Shown here piece by piece: positions 26,910 through 36,679 of a stretch of 62,036 bases of DNA. Position 1 is the stretch's first letter. Every line of letters starts with the position of its first letter. The position numbers and the translations under genes were made by a program. This DNA comes from Fusobacterium sp. (GTDB lineage Bacteria > Fusobacteriota > Fusobacteriia > Fusobacteriales > Fusobacteriaceae): the NCBI RefSeq assembly GCF_019012925.1, contig NZ_JAGIRL010000054.1:1-62036 (forward strand), read 5' to 3'. The notes below the pieces were generated by a model. The model was not told where the DNA came from and made no database searches. It saw only the letters and a list, made by a program, of their open reading frames with translations.

Positions 26910-28436
26910 ATGGTTGATGTAATTGATAGAAGAAGTAAATCCAAAGCGACATTAGCATTAAAAAATGAAAATGATATATTTTTAAAAAGGAGTATTAGAA
27001 AATTAGAGAGTAGAGAGGTAGAGAGTGTTAATACCTCTCTTTTATCTAATAATTATAGTTTAAATTATAACTCACTTTTAAATGAGGAACAGAAAAAAGC
27101 ATTATTATCAACAGAGGGACAGTATCTAGTAATAGCAGGTGCTGGTTCTGGAAAAACAAGAACAATAGTTTACAGAACTGCTTGGTTGATAGAAAATGGG
27201 ATAAAAGAGGAAAGGATATTGATGATTACCTTCACAAGAAAAGCAAGTGAAGAGATGAAGAGCAGATTAAAAGAGATTTTAAAAAGAGATGAAGTAAAAG
27301 TTACAATAACAACATTTCACTCTTTTTGTGCTAGGTTGATTAGAAAATATGAAAATATATTTAAACTTATAGATTTTGAGATAATAGATGAAGAGAGAAG
27401 AAAAAAGATATTTGAATATTTAATTAAAAAAATGGATTTGAATAGAAAATATAAAGATAATTTTTATACAGTTGATGAATTGAGTGAAGGATTAAGTAAG
27501 GTTCAAAATAGAAAACTAAAGGTAGAGGAAGTTTTTGAAAAAGAACAGATGAAAGATGATATCTATAAATTAAAGTCCGAATATAAAAAATACAAAAAAA
27601 CAAATAATATATATGAATTTGATGATATGATAGATATTGTATTAGAAAAATTTAGAGATAATAGAGAGTTTAGGGATTATATAAAAAATAAAATTGATTA
27701 TCTCATTGTAGATGAATATCAAGATAGTAATATTTCGCAGATGGAATTATTAAAAGAATTAATAGGAGATACAGGAAATCTTATGGTAGTTGGAGATGAC
27801 TATCAGAGTATATATGGATTTAGGGGAGCAAATTTTACTAATATTTTAAAATTTGGAGATGATTTTCCAAACTCAAAATTAATAAAACTGAAAATGAATT
27901 ATAGAAGTAGTGATGAGATCATAGAGTATACCAATAGAATTGCCAATAAATTTAATTTAAAGTATAATAAAACAATAATAGGAACAGATGTACATTGTGA
28001 AAAAGTTCATAAAAATTCGTTTAAAAATATTGAAGGGGAGGGAGATTATATCTGTAAAAAAATTTTACAATTAAAAGATAAAATCCCTTTAGAAGAGATT
28101 GCAATACTATATAGAAATAGATATATTATAAAAACTTTGGAAAAACTTTTGAAGGAGTATGGAATAGAATACCACAAAAAAGAGGAAGAGAGTAATGGAG
28201 TTGCACTGTATACAGTGCACTCAGCTAAAGGCTTGGAATGGGAAGTAGTTTTTATACCCACTCTTTTGGAAGGGGTATTTCCAAATGGAATAGATAGTGA
28301 AAATTTAGAAGAGGAGAAAAGATTGTATTATGTGGCTTGCAGTAGAGCTAAAAAATATTTGTATCTGAGTTATCCTAGATATTATTATGAAAAGTTAGGT
28401 TATTTTGATAAAAGGTCGAGATTTCTCAATTATTAA
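26910..28436 (+). CDS. Compact UvrD/Rep-like superfamily 1 helicase
   Basis: A 508-residue ATP-dependent DNA helicase. Q motif LNEEQKKAL near 57, Walker A AGAGSGKT at 76-83, motif II VDEYQDSN, motif III DDYQSIYGFRG, motif IV NYRS, motif V TVHSAKGLEWE and motif VI YVACSRAK are all visible. The region between motifs IV and V is short, so the 2B subdomain of UvrD/PcrA (about 200 residues) is mostly absent; full-length relatives are about 700. The N-terminal 50 residues are an unusual basic extension. Function in repair or plasmid/phage processes cannot be decided. Confidence 0.87.
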   Translation: MVDVIDRRSKSKATLALKNENDIFLKRSIRKLESREVESVNTSLLSNNYSLNYNSLLNEEQKKALLSTEGQYLVIAGAGSGKTRTIVYRTAWLIENGIKEERILMITFTRKASEEMKSRLKEILKRDEVKVTITTFHSFCARLIRKYENIFKLIDFEIIDEERRKKIFEYLIKKMDLNRKYKDNFYTVDELSEGLSKVQNRKLKVEEVFEKEQMKDDIYKLKSEYKKYKKTNNIYEFDDMIDIVLEKFRDNREFRDYIKNKIDYLIVDEYQDSNISQMELLKELIGDTGNLMVVGDDYQSIYGFRGANFTNILKFGDDFPNSKLIKLKMNYRSSDEIIEYTNRIANKFNLKYNKTIIGTDVHCEKVHKNSFKNIEGEGDYICKKILQLKDKIPLEEIAILYRNRYIIKTLEKLLKEYGIEYHKKEEESNGVALYTVHSAKGLEWEVVFIPTLLEGVFPNGIDSENLEEEKRLYYVACSRAKKYLYLSYPRYYYEKLGYFDKRSRFLNY

Positions 28437-28499
28437 GAAAATAAATATAAGAATTTTATAAAAATATTAATTATATATATTCTAAATATTTCTCTTTTC

Positions 28500-28529
28500 T
28501 TGACTAAAATGTTTGAGATATAGTATAAT
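28500..28529 (+). promoter_or_regulatory. Promoter of the cobalamin operon
   Basis: TTGACT and TATAAT (28524-28529) with an 18-base spacer, upstream of the riboswitch. Confidence 0.82.
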
Positions 28530-28556
28530 ATGTAGGAAAAGTCACGACAAGTAAAG

Positions 28557-28691
28557 GTTTTAAATAAGAGAAGTTAAGTGAAAATCTTACACGGTCCCGC
28601 CACTGTAATGATGACGAGAACACATAGTCCACTAAGAAATTGGGAAGGAGTGTCAGTAGGGTGAATCTAAGTCAGGATATCTTATTTAAAA
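28557..28691 (+). ncRNA. Cobalamin riboswitch
   Basis: The closing helix P1 is formed by TTTTAAATAAG (28557-28567) and CTTATTTAAAA (28681-28691). Inside are AAGTGAAAATCTTACACGG, CCGCCACTGTAA, and the B12-box region AAGTCAGGATA near 28669-28679. A distal TATCCTG at 28701-28707 can pair with the CAGGATA of the B12 box, suggesting a switching arm. It precedes an operon of corrin and metal-import genes. Confidence 0.93.
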
Positions 28692-28744
28692 TTATTTAAC
28701 TATCCTGCGTGGACGGGAGGAGAAAAATAAAGATGAGAGAATAG

Positions 28745-28826
28745 ACACAGTAAAAGAGTTGAAATATTAATAGTTATAAATATAGCTAATTTTTAAGTTA
28801 CACTCTTTTTATTGTGTTTTTTTATT
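28745..28826 (+). terminator. Expression-platform terminator of the cobalamin riboswitch
   Basis: Arms ACACAGTAAAAGAGT (from 28745) and ACTCTTTTTATTGTGT (to 28817) enclose a 40-base AT loop and are followed by eight T residues, 20 bases before cbiP. Its position makes it a regulated terminator, although the stem is imperfect. Confidence 0.75.
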
Positions 28827-28842
28827 TTCGGGGGAGAAGAAG

Positions 28843-30324
28843 ATGAAACATAGAAATATTATGGTAGTCGGTACATCATCAGGAGCTGGAAAAAGTATTA
28901 CAGTTGCTGGTTTGTGTAGAGTATTAACAAAAGATGGATATAGAGTTTCTCCATTTAAATCACAAAATATGGCATTAAATTCATTTGTAACTAAATCTGG
29001 ATTGGAAATGGGTAGGGCTCAAGTGGTTCAAGCAGCAGCTTGTGGTATTGATCCAGAAGCATATATGAATCCTATACTTTTAAAACCAACAACTAATAGA
29101 AAAATACAGGTTATAGTCAATGGAAAGTCAATTGGAAATATGAGTGGAATAGAGTATGGAAACTTTAAAATATCTTTAAAACCTGAAATTATGAGATCAT
29201 ATAATTATATAAAAGAGAATTTTGATATAAGTGTAATTGAAGGAGCAGGAAGTCCTGTTGAAATAAATATAAAGGGCGAGGATATAGCAAATATGAAAAT
29301 GGCTGAGATGGCTGATTCTCCAGTTATATTAGTAGCCGATATAGATAGAGGGGGAGTGTTTGCTTCTATCTATGGAACAATAATGTTGATGACAGTAGAA
29401 GAGAGAGCTAGAGTAAAAGGTGTAATTATAAATAAGTTTAGAGGAGATATAAATATACTCAAGCCTGGATTAAAGGAGATAGAAGAGTTGACAGGAGTTC
29501 CAATAATAGGAGTTATGCCATATAGTAATATTGATATTGAAGATGAGGATAGTGTTACAGAGAGATTTAAAAAGATGCAAAAGAAAAAAGGGATCAATAT
29601 CTCTGTAATTAAACTTAGACATATATCTAATTTTACAGATATAGATGCTTTGAGAATAGTTGAAGATGTAAATATAAAATATGTTACCTCACCTGATGAA
29701 ATGGGAGATGAGGATATAATAATTATTCCAGGCACCAAAAATACAATTGATGATTTAAAGGAGATAAAAGATAGTGGAGTTGCCACTGAGATTATCAAAG
29801 CATCAAAAGCTGGAAAGAGTATCATTGGAATTTGTGGCGGTTTTCAGATGATGGGGGAGAAGATAAAAGATCCTTATGGAATAGAGAGTGAAATAAAAGA
29901 GATTCCAGGATTAGGTTTACTAGAGCTTGAGACTATAATGGAAAAAGAGAAGAACACTCTACAATATGAAGGTAAATTAGAAAATTGTTCAGGTCTATTA
30001 GCTGGATTGAATGGAGAATCTATTAATGGTTATGAGATACATCAGGGAGTGACTATTGGAAAAGAGAGAAAGATTACTTCAGATGAAAGAGTTGTAGCTA
30101 TAGAGAAAGGAGATACAATTTTTGCTACCTATCTTCATGGAATATTTGATAATGAAAAAGTAACTAGAACAATCTTAAATAAAGTTAGAGAGAAAAAGGG
30201 AATCGAAACTCAATTAGAAGGTGTTACCTTTGCTGAGTATAGAGAGAAAGAGTTAGATAAGTTAGAAAAAGTATTTAGAGAAAATATTGATATGGAAAAA
30301 ATTTATGAGATATTAGGTGAGTAA
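28843..30324 (+). CDS. cbiP: Adenosylcobyric acid synthase (glutamine-hydrolysing)
   Basis: A 493-residue enzyme amidating four corrin side chains (b, d, e, g) with glutamine and ATP. The N-terminal ATP-binding loop is GTSSGAGKS (10-18) and the C-terminal glutaminase has nucleophile Cys331 in GICGGF. GGGGGAG lies upstream. First gene of the B12-regulated operon. CobQ in the aerobic path is the same family; the anaerobic context points to CbiP. Confidence 0.96.
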   Translation: MKHRNIMVVGTSSGAGKSITVAGLCRVLTKDGYRVSPFKSQNMALNSFVTKSGLEMGRAQVVQAAACGIDPEAYMNPILLKPTTNRKIQVIVNGKSIGNMSGIEYGNFKISLKPEIMRSYNYIKENFDISVIEGAGSPVEINIKGEDIANMKMAEMADSPVILVADIDRGGVFASIYGTIMLMTVEERARVKGVIINKFRGDINILKPGLKEIEELTGVPIIGVMPYSNIDIEDEDSVTERFKKMQKKKGINISVIKLRHISNFTDIDALRIVEDVNIKYVTSPDEMGDEDIIIIPGTKNTIDDLKEIKDSGVATEIIKASKAGKSIIGICGGFQMMGEKIKDPYGIESEIKEIPGLGLLELETIMEKEKNTLQYEGKLENCSGLLAGLNGESINGYEIHQGVTIGKERKITSDERVVAIEKGDTIFATYLHGIFDNEKVTRTILNKVREKKGIETQLEGVTFAEYREKELDKLEKVFRENIDMEKIYEILGE

Positions 30325-30326
30325 AG

Positions 30327-31286
30327 ATGAATTTTATAATTAGATATAGTATAGCATATGTAATGGATCTTATTTTAGGAGATCCTCACTGGTTTCCACA
30401 CCCTGTTAGATTTATAGGGAAATTAATAGAGAGTTTAGAAAAATTACTTTATAGATTTAGTTGTAAAAAATTGACAGGTGGAATTCTTGCTATATTAACC
30501 ATTGGAATTACTTTTTTAGTATCTTACTATATAGCAAAACTTTCAATTTATTTAGAAATATTTTTTCTATACACAACTTTAGCTACTAAGAGTTTAGCAG
30601 ATGAAGGTTTTAGAGTTTGCAGAATCTTAGTAGAGGGGGATATGGAAAAAGCTAAAAAAGAGTTATCTTATTTAGTGAGTAGAGATACAGGAAATATGGA
30701 TGTAACACAGATCACTAGAAGTGTATTGGAGACTATAAGTGAGAATACAGTAGATGGAGTTATAGCTCCAATGTTTTTTGCCTTTTTAGGAAGTTTTTTC
30801 TCAGTTGAAGGAGTTTCATTGGCATTGCCTTTTGCTATGGGATATAAAGCTATTAATACTTTGGACTCTATGGTAGGATATAAAAATGAAAGATATATGG
30901 ATTTTGGAATGATTTCTGCAAAAATAGATGATGTAGCAAATTTTATTCCTGCAAGAATAGCTGGAGGATTTATAATTCCTATCGGAGCTTTTATTTTAAG
31001 AATGGATTATAAAAGAGCTTGGAAGGTATTTTTTAGAGATAGATTGAATCACTCTAGTCCAAACTCTGGAAATTCAGAAGCAGCTTTTGCTGGTGCTTTG
31101 GGAGTTCAATTTGGAGGGAAGACAAGTTATTTTGGAAAAGTTTATGATAAGCCAACTATAGGAGATAAGTTAAAACATTTTGGAATTCCTGATGTAAAAA
31201 AAGGAATAAGATTGTTGTATGTTTCTTCTTGGGTAGGATTAGCAACTTTTATGATCGTGTCTCAGTTAATTAAAGCTTTTATTTAA
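30327..31286 (+). CDS. cbiB: Adenosylcobinamide-phosphate synthase (cobalamin synthesis membrane protein)
   Basis: A 319-residue integral membrane protein with several hydrophobic helices (about 1-20, 48-95, 143-165, 290-315) and the family motifs DPHWFPHPVRFIG and DRLNHSSPNSGNSEA. It attaches aminopropanol phosphate to adenosylcobyric acid. It starts two bases after cbiP and cooperates with the next gene, which supplies the aminopropanol. Confidence 0.95.
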   Translation: MNFIIRYSIAYVMDLILGDPHWFPHPVRFIGKLIESLEKLLYRFSCKKLTGGILAILTIGITFLVSYYIAKLSIYLEIFFLYTTLATKSLADEGFRVCRILVEGDMEKAKKELSYLVSRDTGNMDVTQITRSVLETISENTVDGVIAPMFFAFLGSFFSVEGVSLALPFAMGYKAINTLDSMVGYKNERYMDFGMISAKIDDVANFIPARIAGGFIIPIGAFILRMDYKRAWKVFFRDRLNHSSPNSGNSEAAFAGALGVQFGGKTSYFGKVYDKPTIGDKLKHFGIPDVKKGIRLLYVSSWVGLATFMIVSQLIKAFI

Positions 31287-31322
31287 AAATTAAGTGAATA
31301 AAGATAAAAAAGAGGAAGATAG

Positions 31323-32381
31323 ATGGACTTACATGGTGGAAATATATATAAATTGAAAAGAGAGGGAAAAGGAGAACTTCTTGATTATAGCTCGAATATA
31401 AACCCTTTAGGTGTTCCAGAAGAGTTTAAGAAAAAAGTGATAGAGAATTTTGAACTATTAGAAAAATATCCAGATCCTGATTATATAGAGTTAAGAGAAA
31501 ATATAGGAAGATATAATGGTGTAGATCTGAAAAATATTGTGGTGGGAAATGGAGCTACAGAGATACTGTTTCTTTATATGAAGAGCTTAAAACCTAAAAA
31601 AACTTTTTTGATTGCACCTAGTTTTGCTGAGTATAGAAGAGCATTAGAAAGTATAGATTGTGAAATAATTTATCATATCTTAGATGAGAAAAGAGATTTT
31701 AAATTAGATGTTGATAAGTTCGTAGAGTCTATACCTCAATGTGATTTAGTTATAATTTGTAATCCAAATAATCCAACAGGAAATTTTCTTAAACTTGAAG
31801 AGATAAAAAAGATAAATGATCAATTGAAAAAGAGGGGAATAAAACTCTTTATAGATGAGGCATTTATTGAGTTTATAAGAGGGTGGGAGAATTTTACAGC
31901 TGTTAATTTAAAAGATAGTAATATTTTTGTAATGAGAGCTCTCACTAAATTTTTTGCTGTTCCAGGAGTAAGACTTGGTTATGGAATAACTTATGATAGT
32001 GAGATATTAGAGAAAAGCCAAAAGTATAAGGAGCCTTGGAGTATAAATAGTTTTGCTGATTTGGCTGGAAAAACTATGCTTTGGGATAGAGAATATATAG
32101 AAAAAAGTGAGAATTGGATAGAAGAGGAGAAAGAGTGGTTTTATAATAAAACTTTAAAAATTAAAGGTATAAAATCCTACAAAACTAATAGCAACTTTAT
32201 TCTTATAAAGCTAATAGATAAGAGTTCTATTGAAGTGAGAGAGAAGATGATACAGAGGGGAATATTAGTAAGAGATGCATCAAACTTTGTAGGTTTAGAT
32301 AAACACTTTATTAGATTAGCTATAAAAGATAGGGAGAACAATAAAATAGTTTTGGAAGCTTTGAGTGAGGTGGTAAGATGA
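31323..32381 (+). CDS. cobD: Threonine-phosphate decarboxylase
   Basis: A 352-residue fold-type I PLP enzyme, HisC-like. NPNNPTG, DEAFIEF and the Schiff-base lysine in ALTKFFAVPG are visible. It decarboxylates L-threonine O-phosphate to aminopropanol phosphate for CbiB. Histidinol-phosphate aminotransferase is the closest look-alike, but position in the corrin operon decides. It overlaps cbiA by four bases. Confidence 0.93.
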   Translation: MDLHGGNIYKLKREGKGELLDYSSNINPLGVPEEFKKKVIENFELLEKYPDPDYIELRENIGRYNGVDLKNIVVGNGATEILFLYMKSLKPKKTFLIAPSFAEYRRALESIDCEIIYHILDEKRDFKLDVDKFVESIPQCDLVIICNPNNPTGNFLKLEEIKKINDQLKKRGIKLFIDEAFIEFIRGWENFTAVNLKDSNIFVMRALTKFFAVPGVRLGYGITYDSEILEKSQKYKEPWSINSFADLAGKTMLWDREYIEKSENWIEEEKEWFYNKTLKIKGIKSYKTNSNFILIKLIDKSSIEVREKMIQRGILVRDASNFVGLDKHFIRLAIKDRENNKIVLEALSEVVR

Positions 32382-33685
32382 AAGGATTTATGATAGCTGG
32401 AGTTAGTAGTGGTATAGGGAAAACTACTGTTTCAATGGGACTTATGTCACTATTTGAAAATGTGTCTCCATTTAAAGTGGGACCTGATTATATAGATCCA
32501 GGATTTCATCAATTTGTGACAGGAAATAAAAGCTATAATTTAGATCTATTTATGATGGGGGAGAGGGGGGTAAAATACTCTTTCTATAAACATCATAAAA
32601 ATATCTCAATAGTTGAGGGAGTAATGGGACTTTATGATGGAGTGGATCACTCTCTTGATAATAATAGTTCAGCACATATCTCAAGAGTCTTAGGGCTACC
32701 TGTTATATTAGTAGTAGATGGTGGTGGTAAGAGTACAAGTATTGCTGCTCAGATTTTGGGATATAAGATGTTTGATAGTAGAGTAAATATAGCTGGTGTA
32801 ATTTTAAATAAAGTAAGTGAAGCTATGTTTAAGCATTATAAAGAAGCTATTGAAAAATATACTGGAATAAATTGTATAGGTTACCTGCCTAAAGATGAAA
32901 CACTCTCTGTTTCTAGTAGACATTTAGGATTACTTCAAGCAGAAGAGATAGATGATCTAAAAGATAAGAGTCAAAAATTAAAAAAAGTTTTAGAGAAGAC
33001 AATAGATGTAGAAAAACTTTTAGAGATAGCTGAAATTGGAGAACCTGAAGATGTTATCAATCCATTTGAAGAGATGAAGGATAGGTATTCTGGTCTTAAA
33101 ATAGGAATTGCTAGAGATAGAGCATTTAGTTTTTATTATAATGATAATTTAGAGTTATTAGAGCATTTAGGAGTTGAGTTGATTCCCTTTTCTCCGATAA
33201 CTGATAAAGAGATACCAGATGTAGATATACTATATTTTGGTGGAGGTTATCCTGAAAATTATGCACAAGAACTATCTGAAAATAAGAGTATGATAGAGAG
33301 TATCAGAACTTTTTATAGAAGAGAGGGTAAAATCTATGGAGAGTGTGGTGGCTTTATGTATCTAACTTCTGGAATAAAGCTTTTAGATGAGAAATATATT
33401 CCAATGTGTGATATAATTAAGTGCAGTATAGAGATGAAAGATAGATTAGATATATCTCGTTTTGGATATATCAATGTGTATGAAGATGAAAAAGAGTTAG
33501 GAAAAGGGCATGAGTTTCATTACTCTAAGATATTTAAGATAGAACATGAAAGTAGAGAATATAGAGCAGTGAAACCTAATGGAAAAGAGTGGGCTTGTAT
33601 TTTTAAAGAGAAAAAATGCAAAGCTGGGTACCCTCATATACATTTTTTTAATAGTTTAGATTATTTAAAAGAGATATTAGATTAA
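32378..33685 (+). CDS. cbiA: Cobyrinate a,c-diamide synthase
   Basis: A 435-residue glutamine amidotransferase that amidates the a and c side chains of cobyrinic acid. ATP-binding loop GVSSGIGKTT at residues 8-17; glutaminase nucleophile Cys323 in GECGGF. Start overlaps the cobD stop (ATGA), so translation is coupled. Confidence 0.95.
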   Translation: MKGFMIAGVSSGIGKTTVSMGLMSLFENVSPFKVGPDYIDPGFHQFVTGNKSYNLDLFMMGERGVKYSFYKHHKNISIVEGVMGLYDGVDHSLDNNSSAHISRVLGLPVILVVDGGGKSTSIAAQILGYKMFDSRVNIAGVILNKVSEAMFKHYKEAIEKYTGINCIGYLPKDETLSVSSRHLGLLQAEEIDDLKDKSQKLKKVLEKTIDVEKLLEIAEIGEPEDVINPFEEMKDRYSGLKIGIARDRAFSFYYNDNLELLEHLGVELIPFSPITDKEIPDVDILYFGGGYPENYAQELSENKSMIESIRTFYRREGKIYGECGGFMYLTSGIKLLDEKYIPMCDIIKCSIEMKDRLDISRFGYINVYEDEKELGKGHEFHYSKIFKIEHESREYRAVKPNGKEWACIFKEKKCKAGYPHIHFFNSLDYLKEILD

Positions 33686-33703
33686 AAACAAAAGGAGAGA
33701 TAG

Positions 33704-34351
33704 ATGAGTACATATATAAAAGTTCCACAAGATATTGAAAAAAGAAGTTTTGAAATAATAGGTGAAGAGCTAGAGGAGAAAAGAGATAAATTTGATGAGA
33801 AAACATTTCCAATAGTAAAAAGAGTTATACATACAACAGCAGATTTTGAGTATGCAGATTTAATTGAATTTCAAAATGGAGCTGTAGAGAGTGCTATGGA
33901 AGCATTAAAAAATGGTTGTAAAATATATTGTGATACAAATATGATAGTTAATGGACTTAGCAAACTAGTTCTTTCTAAATTTGGTTGTTCAGCTTACTGC
34001 CTTGTATCTGATGAAGAGGTTATAAAAGAAGCTAAAGAGAGAGGGGTAACTCGTTCAATAGTTGGAATGGAAAAAGCAGGTAAAGATGAAAAAACAAAAA
34101 TATTCTTAATAGGAAACGCTCCAACAGCACTTTACCAGTTAAAGGAGATGATAGAAAAAGGAGAGATAGAAAAACCTGCTCTAGTAGTTGGAGTACCAGT
34201 TGGATTTGTAGGAGCAGCAGAATCAAAAGAGGATTTTAAAAAATTAGGACTTCCATACATAACAATTAATGGTAGAAAAGGAGGAAGTACAGTAGCAGTA
34301 TCAATTCTTCATGGTATTCTTTATCAAATGTATAAAAGAGAGGGATTTTAA
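33704..34351 (+). CDS. cbiC: Cobalt-precorrin-8 methylmutase
   Basis: A 215-residue enzyme that moves the C11 methyl to C12 to give cobyrinic acid. The catalytic histidine is His43 in RVIHTTADF. The stretch VGVPVGFVGAAESK is the family signature. AAGGAGAG lies before the ATG and cbiD begins at the next base after its stop. Confidence 0.95.
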   Translation: MSTYIKVPQDIEKRSFEIIGEELEEKRDKFDEKTFPIVKRVIHTTADFEYADLIEFQNGAVESAMEALKNGCKIYCDTNMIVNGLSKLVLSKFGCSAYCLVSDEEVIKEAKERGVTRSIVGMEKAGKDEKTKIFLIGNAPTALYQLKEMIEKGEIEKPALVVGVPVGFVGAAESKEDFKKLGLPYITINGRKGGSTVAVSILHGILYQMYKREGF

Positions 34352-35476
34352 ATGGCTGAAGAGTTAAAATCTGGTTATACTACTGGAAGTTGTGCAGCAA
34401 TCGGAGTAAAAGCAGGATTAGAAGCCCTATTAAATAATAATTATCTAGATGAAGTAAATTTTACAACATCAAATGGACAAAATATATTAGTTCCAATATA
34501 TAGATTGAGAGTTAGAAAAAATTTTGTAAGTGTAGCTGTTACTAAGTATGCTGGTGATGACCCAGATGTAACAAATGGAATACAGATATGTACTAGAATA
34601 AAATTAGTAGATGAATTACCAGAGATAGATAGAGGAATCTCATTTAAAAACTTTATTTTAGTAGGTGGACGTGGAGTAGGGACAGTTACAAAGTTAGGAT
34701 TACAGGCAAAGGTAGGAAAGTCTGCAATAAATCCTGGACCACAAAAAATGATTGAAGAGGTAGCAGATGATTTTCTAGGCAAAAAGGGGAAAAAAGCTGT
34801 GATTACCATATATGTTCCTGAAGGTAGAGAGAAAGCTAAAAAGACATTCAATCCAAAACTTGGTATTGTAGGTGGAATCTCTATATTGGGATCAACAGGA
34901 ATAGTAAAGCCTATGAGCGAAGAGGCTTTAAAAGATTCTATGTTTGTTGAACTAAAAGTTTTAAGAATGGCGAGAGATAGAGATTGGTGTATATTTACCT
35001 TTGGAAACTATAGTAAGAACTATTGTGAGAAATTGGGACTAGATCTAGAGCAAACAATAGTAATAAGTAACTATGCAGGATTTATGATTGATTCAGCTGT
35101 TAAATTGGGATTTAAAAAAATATTATTTTTAGGACATATAGGAAAGGCAATAAAAATTGCTGGTGGAATATTTAATACACACAGTAGAGTTGCAGATGCA
35201 AGAGTAGAGATAATGGGAGCTAATGCTTTTCTATGTGGAGAAAGCTCAGAAAATATTCATAAGATACTAGAATCTAATACAGTTGAAGAAGCGTGTGATT
35301 ATATTGAAAAAAGAGAGTTTTTTCCTTTTATAGCTGAAAAAGTAAAAAGAAGAGTAGAAGAGTATTCAAGAGGAGAGATACAGTGTGAAGTTCTCTTATT
35401 TTCTTTCAAAGGAGAAACTCTTGGATATACAGAGAAGTTCTATCAATTGGCAGGTGAGTTAGCTGGAAAAAATTAG
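34352..35476 (+). CDS. cbiD: Cobalt-precorrin-5B C1-methyltransferase
   Basis: A 374-residue SAM-dependent enzyme specific to the anaerobic path. The N-terminal SGYTTGSCAA and later GGISILGSTGIVKPMS are characteristic. It starts immediately after cbiC and its 3-prime end overlaps the start of cbiE by about 14 bases. Confidence 0.95.
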   Translation: MAEELKSGYTTGSCAAIGVKAGLEALLNNNYLDEVNFTTSNGQNILVPIYRLRVRKNFVSVAVTKYAGDDPDVTNGIQICTRIKLVDELPEIDRGISFKNFILVGGRGVGTVTKLGLQAKVGKSAINPGPQKMIEEVADDFLGKKGKKAVITIYVPEGREKAKKTFNPKLGIVGGISILGSTGIVKPMSEEALKDSMFVELKVLRMARDRDWCIFTFGNYSKNYCEKLGLDLEQTIVISNYAGFMIDSAVKLGFKKILFLGHIGKAIKIAGGIFNTHSRVADARVEIMGANAFLCGESSENIHKILESNTVEEACDYIEKREFFPFIAEKVKRRVEEYSRGEIQCEVLLFSFKGETLGYTEKFYQLAGELAGKN

Positions 35477-36086
35477 AGTAGTTGGACTTGGTCCAGGAAA
35501 TATAGATTATATAACTAAAAAGGGAATAGATACAATAAGAAGTAGTGAAATCGCAGTTGGAGGGGCAAGACAGTTGATGGAGATCTCCTCTTTGCTCCCA
35601 GCTGACTGCTATAAATATACTTTGGAAAAATTATCAGATTTAATAATATATTTAAATCAGAATAGAGATAAAAAAATTACAATTATAGTTTCAGGGGATA
35701 CAGGCTTCTATAGCTTACTTAGTTTTTTAAGAAGAAATTATAAAAATGAAGAGTTGGAAGTAATACCAGGAATATCTTCATATCAATATCTATTCTCTAG
35801 AATAGGAGAGGTATGGCAAGAGTATAAACTTCTAAGTGTACATGGAAGAGAAGCTGACTATATAGAGGAGTTTACTAAAGAAAAAGGAATTGTTCTACTT
35901 ACCGATAATATAAATACTCCATATGCAATAGCAAAAAAGTTTTATGAGAATGGCTTTGCAGATGCAGAGATGGTAATAGGAGAGAGATTATCCTATTCAG
36001 ATGAAAAGATAACTATATTAAAAATAGCTGAATATGAGAGTTTAAATAGAGAATTTTTAATGAATATTGTTATAATTAGAAAATAG
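35463..36086 (+). CDS. cbiE: Cobalt-precorrin-7 C5-methyltransferase, with non-ATG start
   Basis: A tetrapyrrole methylase of about 207 residues. The essential N-terminal motif VVGLGPGN lies upstream of the first in-frame ATG (35574), so the gene must begin earlier. An in-frame stop at 35460-35462 limits the start to 35463 onward: CTG at 35463, five bases after AGGTGAG, fits best; ATT at 35472 is the alternative. A start at the ATG would remove the SAM-binding loop. It methylates C5 together with CbiT, encoded next, which works at C15. An unusual start implies low or regulated translation coupled to cbiD. Confidence 0.88.
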   Translation: MEKIRVVGLGPGNIDYITKKGIDTIRSSEIAVGGARQLMEISSLLPADCYKYTLEKLSDLIIYLNQNRDKKITIIVSGDTGFYSLLSFLRRNYKNEELEVIPGISSYQYLFSRIGEVWQEYKLLSVHGREADYIEEFTKEKGIVLLTDNINTPYAIAKKFYENGFADAEMVIGERLSYSDEKITILKIAEYESLNREFLMNIVIIRK

Positions 36087-36103
36087 AAGAGGAGGGAAAG
36101 ATC

Positions 36104-36664
36104 TTGCACATATACGATAAGGAGTTTATACAAAGAGAGCTACCTATGACAAAACAAGAGGTAAGGGCTGTGACTATAGCTAAGCTTCAGTTAAAACCTG
36201 ATTCAGTGTTGATAGATGTTGGAGCTGGAACTGGAACAATTGGTATAGAAGCAGCAACATATATGCCTTTAGGAAAGGTAATAGGTATAGAAAAAGAGGA
36301 AAAAGGTCTAGATACAATTAGAGAGAATGTAAAGAATTTTAATCTTGAGAATTATGAACTTATTCATGGAAGAGCTCCAGAAAATATACCAAATATCTCT
36401 TACGATAGAATGTTTGTTGGAGGATCAACTGGAAGTATGAGGTCTATATTGGAGCATTTTAAAAAATATGCAACTGATGATGCTAGACTAGTTGTAAATA
36501 CAATTACATTGGAAAGTTTGAATGATACAATGTCTCTATTGAAAGAGTATAACTTTAACGATATAGAAGTTGTAAATATGATGGTTTCACGTGGTAAAAA
36601 AGTAGGACCATACACAATGATGTATGGAGAAAATCCTATTTATATAATAACAGTTAACAAATAA
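36104..36664 (+). CDS. cbiT: Cobalt-precorrin-6B C15-methyltransferase (decarboxylating)
   Basis: A 186-residue SAM methyltransferase with the class I motif DVGAGTGTIG at residues 38-47. It methylates C15 and decarboxylates the acetate side chain at C12. The start is a TTG behind GGAGGG at 36091. CbiE and CbiT are fused as CobL in aerobic bacteria, and here they are adjacent. Confidence 0.94.
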   Translation: MHIYDKEFIQRELPMTKQEVRAVTIAKLQLKPDSVLIDVGAGTGTIGIEAATYMPLGKVIGIEKEEKGLDTIRENVKNFNLENYELIHGRAPENIPNISYDRMFVGGSTGSMRSILEHFKKYATDDARLVVNTITLESLNDTMSLLKEYNFNDIEVVNMMVSRGKKVGPYTMMYGENPIYIITVNK

Positions 36665-36679
36665 GGGAGGATATAAGTA

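Noticed and set aside
31323..32381. Histidinol-phosphate aminotransferase
   Set aside because: Same fold and motifs, but the gene is embedded in the corrin operon between cbiB and cbiA and no his genes are near.
35460..35476. CbiE starting at the ATG at 35574
   Set aside because: This would lose about 37 residues including the SAM-binding VGLGPGN loop that is encoded in frame upstream.
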